Origin: Candidatus Pacearchaeota archaeon | GTDB lineage: Archaea; Nanobdellota; Nanobdellia; Pacearchaeales; GW2011-AR1 | NCBI GenBank assembly: GCA_018304055.1 | Contig: JAGVWY010000005.1 | Coordinates: 1 to 39,315, forward strand | Direction: 5' to 3' | Length of the DNA stretch: 39,315 bases | In this document: positions 36,189 through 39,315 of the stretch, in pieces | Position numbering within the stretch: position 1 is the stretch's first letter | Layout of the letters: each line of letters begins with the position of its first letter | Made by a program: the position numbers and the translations under genes | The notes under the pieces: model-generated | What the model was told of the DNA's origin: nothing | Seen by the model: only the letters and a program-made list of their open reading frames with translations | The model's database searches: none

Positions 36189-36962
36189 TTAAGTTTTATT
36201 ATTTTCTTTCTTGTTTTCCTTGTCTTCTTTAGTTTTTTCCTTATTAGTTTCTTTCTTTTCCTCTTTTTTCTTTCCTTTCTTTTTTTCTTTAACATCTTCC
36301 TTATCTTCTTTAAGTTTTTCTTTAATATCTTCCTTGTCTTTTTTCTGTTCCTCAATGACAAATTCCATCCCAGTTATCTCCTTGAATTTTTCTCCTAATA
36401 AATCTAAAAATACCTTAACAACATTATCCTTAAAAACAACTTTTTTGTCTTTTATGGAAAACTCAAATCTCTGTCTAAAAAAATAATCTTGTAAGGCATT
36501 TATTTTTTCATTTTCATCTTCAACTTTTCTTTTTATCGTAAATTCATAATCTACTTCTTTTCCTGCAAGAGGATTATTAAAATCAACCATTACTCTTCCT
36601 CCTGTCACTGACCTTACAATTGCAATTGAATTATCTAATTGGAGAGTTAAACCTGGATAGGGATTTATGTTATTTTTTTTGAAAGAATTTAAAGAATAAG
36701 TCTTTATCAAATTCGGATTTCTTATTCCAAATGCTTTTTCTGGTTCTAAATGTATTGAATATTTTTTTTCTATTTCTTTTCCTATTAATGCTTCATCAAA
36801 TCCTTTTAATAGCATGTTATTTCCAACTGCTATTATTAGTGGTTTAACTTCTATATCTAATCCTATTTCTTTTGCTTCGTCTTTATTTGTTGTGTCAAAA
36901 ATTTTTCCATCAGATTTCCCTGTATAGGAAATTTCAATAAAATCATTTTTTTGCATTGCCAT
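36189..36962 (-). CDS. FKBP-type (SlyD-like) peptidyl-prolyl isomerase with Lys/Glu-rich tail
   Basis: DFIEISYTGKSDGKIFDTT...MLLKGFDEALIGKEIEKKYSIHLEPEKAFGIRN...GGRVMVDFNNPLAGKEVDYEF. Confidence 0.92.
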   Translation of the reverse strand: MAMQKNDFIEISYTGKSDGKIFDTTNKDEAKEIGLDIEVKPLIIAVGNNMLLKGFDEALIGKEIEKKYSIHLEPEKAFGIRNPNLIKTYSLNSFKKNNINPYPGLTLQLDNSIAIVRSVTGGRVMVDFNNPLAGKEVDYEFTIKRKVEDENEKINALQDYFFRQRFEFSIKDKKVVFKDNVVKVFLDLLGEKFKEITGMEFVIEEQKKDKEDIKEKLKEDKEDVKEKKKGKKKEEKKETNKEKTKEDKENKKENNKT

Positions 36963-37071
36963 GATTAACTTTGTGAAAAGCAGTTTAAAAAATTAATGGA
37001 TTTCTTATTAATTTTTATTTTACATGATTCAAGGCAATAATGTTTAAATAAACTTAGATTCTTCAATTTTC

Positions 37072-37572
37072 ATGAGTGATAATCTTTCAGAATCTTTAGA
37101 TAGTACTGTTGAAAATATTCCGGTTTATTATACAACAGGACAAGCAGCTAAATATTTATCTTTATCCGCTCATAAAATAACTGAATTATTCGAAAATGGT
37201 TACTTAGAAGGATTTTGCATCCCGAGAGGAGGACATAGAAGAATTTCTTATAAATCTTTAAAAGAATTAAAAGAAAAAATGAAAAGAGATTCTGGAGAAG
37301 ATAATACAGATAAGTTTAGTTCAGACACTTATACAACTGGAGAAGTTTCAAGAATTTGTAATTTATCTCCACAAACTATTACAAGGTATTTTAACGGGGG
37401 TACATTGAGAGGCTATCGTGTCCCTGATTCATCTCATAGAAGAATTCCTCATAAAAATTTAGTTGATTTTATGATAGAATACGGCATACCTCAAGATAGA
37501 TTGAGAATATTTCTCGAGAAAAAGAAATCGCGAATATCTAAAAAACAACAACCAGAAAACAGGAGAGATTAG
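37072..37572 (+). CDS. Tandem MerR/excisionase-like HTH protein
   Basis: Two copies: YTTGQAAKYLSLSAHKITELFENGYLEGFCIPRGGHRRISY and YTTGEVSRICNLSPQTITRYFNGGTLRGYRVPDSSHRRIPH. Confidence 0.8.
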   Translation: MSDNLSESLDSTVENIPVYYTTGQAAKYLSLSAHKITELFENGYLEGFCIPRGGHRRISYKSLKELKEKMKRDSGEDNTDKFSSDTYTTGEVSRICNLSPQTITRYFNGGTLRGYRVPDSSHRRIPHKNLVDFMIEYGIPQDRLRIFLEKKKSRISKKQQPENRRD

Positions 37573-37651
37573 TTGTTTAACTATATCTAAAAAATTACAA
37601 TCCTAAAAATACAATACAAATATTTTAATAGCTGATAATACAGAGGATTGT

Positions 37652-37900
37652 ATGGAAGATGATAATATTCAGAGATATAGGTCAATAGATAGAATTTATA
37701 CAACTGGGGAAATAGCTAGAATATGGGAAGTTTCTATAAAATCAGTTATAAAATGTATTGATAGCGGACATTTAAAAGCAGTTAGGTTTACGACCAAAGG
37801 TTTTAGAAGGGTATCAAACTCTGACCTTGTTGATTGTATGGTTAACCACAATATTCCATTGAATGGGTTAGACCGCTATGTGCGGGAAAGAGAAGATTAA
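37652..37900 (+). CDS. Single MerR/excisionase-like HTH protein
   Basis: YTTGEIARIWEVSIKSVIKCIDSGHLKAVRFTTKGFRRVSNSDL. Confidence 0.75.
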   Translation: MEDDNIQRYRSIDRIYTTGEIARIWEVSIKSVIKCIDSGHLKAVRFTTKGFRRVSNSDLVDCMVNHNIPLNGLDRYVRERED

Positions 37901-37953
37901 TTCTGCAAAACTTTATAAATCTATTTGAGTACATTACTAGAACGATTTTAAAA

Positions 37954-38343
37954 ATGGCTTTTAAATTAATTAATGCTGCTGAATCTCGACCAGGAACTAC
38001 TATTTCAGTTGATGGAACTGCTTGCGTAGTAAAAAACAATGATATTAGCAAAACAGGAAAACACGGACATGCAAAATGCAGGATTGAGGCTGTTAGTATT
38101 ATTGATGGCAAGAAAAAAGTTTTTGTTGTTGGAGGTCATGAGAGATTAGAGGTTCCTATGATAGAAAAAAATAAAGCTCAAGTTTTAACTATAACAGAAG
38201 ATAAAGCTAATATCATGGATTTAGAAAATTTTGAAACATTTGAAATACCTATACATGAAGATGTAAAAGGACAAATAGCTGAAGGGGATCAAGTTGAATA
38301 TTGGAATATTGAAGGGATTAAAATAATTAAGAGGAAAATGTAA
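37954..38343 (+). CDS. eif5a: Translation initiation factor aIF5A
   Basis: RPGTTISVDGTACVVKNNDISKTGKHGHAKCRIEAVSIIDGKKK (hypusination-loop context SKTGKHGHAK). Confidence 0.95.
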   Translation: MAFKLINAAESRPGTTISVDGTACVVKNNDISKTGKHGHAKCRIEAVSIIDGKKKVFVVGGHERLEVPMIEKNKAQVLTITEDKANIMDLENFETFEIPIHEDVKGQIAEGDQVEYWNIEGIKIIKRKM

Positions 38344-38347
38344 ATGG

Positions 38348-38407
38348 CAAAATCATCTTTGATGATTTTGAATATTTTAACTCCCAGAAATGGGAGAAGG
38401 AGTTAAA
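38348..38407 (+). promoter_or_regulatory. L40e leader: hairpin plus SD-sequestering hairpin with a competing alternative
   Basis: CAAAATCATC-TTT-GATGATTTTG (38348-38370); TTTAACTCC(38376-38384)/GGAGTTAAA(38399-38407) covers the SD; competing CTCCCA(38381-38386)/TGGGAG(38391-38396). Confidence 0.6.
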
Positions 38408-38409
38408 TC

Positions 38410-38574
38410 ATGGCAACAAAAATTCCGGCTGCACAAGCAAGACTTTTTAAAAATATTTTTGTATGTAAAAATTGTAAAGCAAAAATTAGATCTGATCCGA
38501 GAAAAATTATAGAGGGAAAAGTTAGATGCAGAAAGTGTTTAAAAAAAGCGTTCAGGCCTGTTAGGAAGAAATAG
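38410..38574 (+). CDS. rpl40e: Ribosomal protein L40e (eL40; missed by the ORF track)
   Basis: Translates to MATKIPAAQARLFKNIFVCKNCKAKIRSDPRKIIEGKVRCRKCLKKAFRPVRKK*. Confidence 0.92.
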   Translation: MATKIPAAQARLFKNIFVCKNCKAKIRSDPRKIIEGKVRCRKCLKKAFRPVRKK

Positions 38575-38745
38575 GTTTTAGGTTAATAGATTCTGATTAA
38601 ATATAATTGAGGACATTTGATAAGTTTTATATATCATATTATGTTTACTTGAAAATGAAAAAGAGTATGGTAATTGGTTAAGACAAAAGTAGTTGGGGTA
38701 ATTTGGATGAGATAAACTTATAAAATATAGATAATTTGAAAATAT

Positions 38746-39315
38746 ATGAAAAATAGAGGTACTATTGTGATAATATTCTTTATTTTAGTTATACTTCCGA
38801 TAAATATTTATGCAGAAATATTAATTAGTGATGTAGGAGTGGAATATGAAAGTGAAATCTTAAATAAATTTAACGAAGATAATCAGATTGAGTTAAAACT
38901 TGTTATAGAGTTAAGAGATGAATCTGGTATCATTGTTAATGGTACTAAAGAAGAAAAAAGAGAACAATTAAGGCAAATTGATGAATGGTTTAAGCCAAGA
39001 ATAGATGAAGTTTTGTTGGATTATTCTAATAATAGTAATTTTGTTATTTTAGATAAAACTTCCAGAGGATTTGCTGCATTCACAAGTAAGGATAGTTTTG
39101 ATAAATTGGCTGAGGATAGTAGAATAATGAAGATTGATATAGATAAACCCATATATCCTGGTGATAATGAAATTGGCAATGAAAGCGATATTATCGCTGA
39201 AGAATACGAATCTTCAGAAGAAACCATTAAGTATAAACAAGAGATAGATTTTGTTTACCTCAAAATATTAATAACATTTATAATACTATTAACATTAGTA
39301 GTTATGTGGTTTATA
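38746..39315 (+). CDS. Partial exported protein, possible peptidase-propeptide-like (I9-like) domain and C-terminal TM; runs off the window
   Basis: MKNRGTIVIIFFILVILPINIYAEILISDVGVEYE..., FVILDKTSRGFAAFTSKDSFDKLAEDSRIMKIDID, then YLKILITFIILLTLVVMWF. Confidence 0.6.
   Translation, partial: MKNRGTIVIIFFILVILPINIYAEILISDVGVEYESEILNKFNEDNQIELKLVIELRDESGIIVNGTKEEKREQLRQIDEWFKPRIDEVLLDYSNNSNFVILDKTSRGFAAFTSKDSFDKLAEDSRIMKIDIDKPIYPGDNEIGNESDIIAEEYESSEETIKYKQEIDFVYLKILITFIILLTLVVMWFI

Noticed and set aside
36167-36361. Lys-rich minus ORF and its antisense
   Set aside because: Alternative-frame reading of the low-complexity FKBP tail.

Overview
This is a compact, AT-rich archaeal window. By gene content it is probably a DPANN genome (Pacearchaeota/Woesearchaeota-like); that lineage is an inference. 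The left part, about 0.5-18.4 kb, is a cell-surface island. It has a 2258-aa Asn/Thr/Ser-rich surface protein, two more surface proteins with poly-Gly linkers and C-terminal TM anchors (one split by a -1 frame change), an HTH regulator, a typical DPANN-type S-layer protein, an MNT/HEPN pair and two related membrane-anchored proteins. The middle has DedA, an archaeosortase-like protein, a DUF433/DUF5615 toxin-antitoxin pair, an IMPase-like protein, a CARDB-type membrane protein, SepF and prefoldin beta. It also carries RpoP and SecE (both missed by the ORF track), L37Ae, tRNA-Pro(TGG), L11 and Spt5. The right part has CorA, DHODH, dihydroorotase, DoxX, FtsZ, an FKBP-type PPIase, MerR/excisionase-like HTH proteins, aIF5A, L40e (missed by the ORF track) and a partial exported protein. 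The most interesting signal is intergenic. (i) Family A is a twin-hairpin element present three times (429-518, 23457-23545, 35765-35902) with compensatory changes; one copy has two extra perfect hairpins nested inside it. (ii) Family B is a leader element directly upstream of the start codons of two unrelated genes (an HTH regulator and rpoP). It has conserved unpaired blocks around a stem whose sequence is completely different but still complementary. (iii) Other structured leaders include an SD-hairpin-AUG arrangement at L11 and an anti-SD hairpin with a competing fold at L40e. All structural calls were made by eye; no folding or database search was run.
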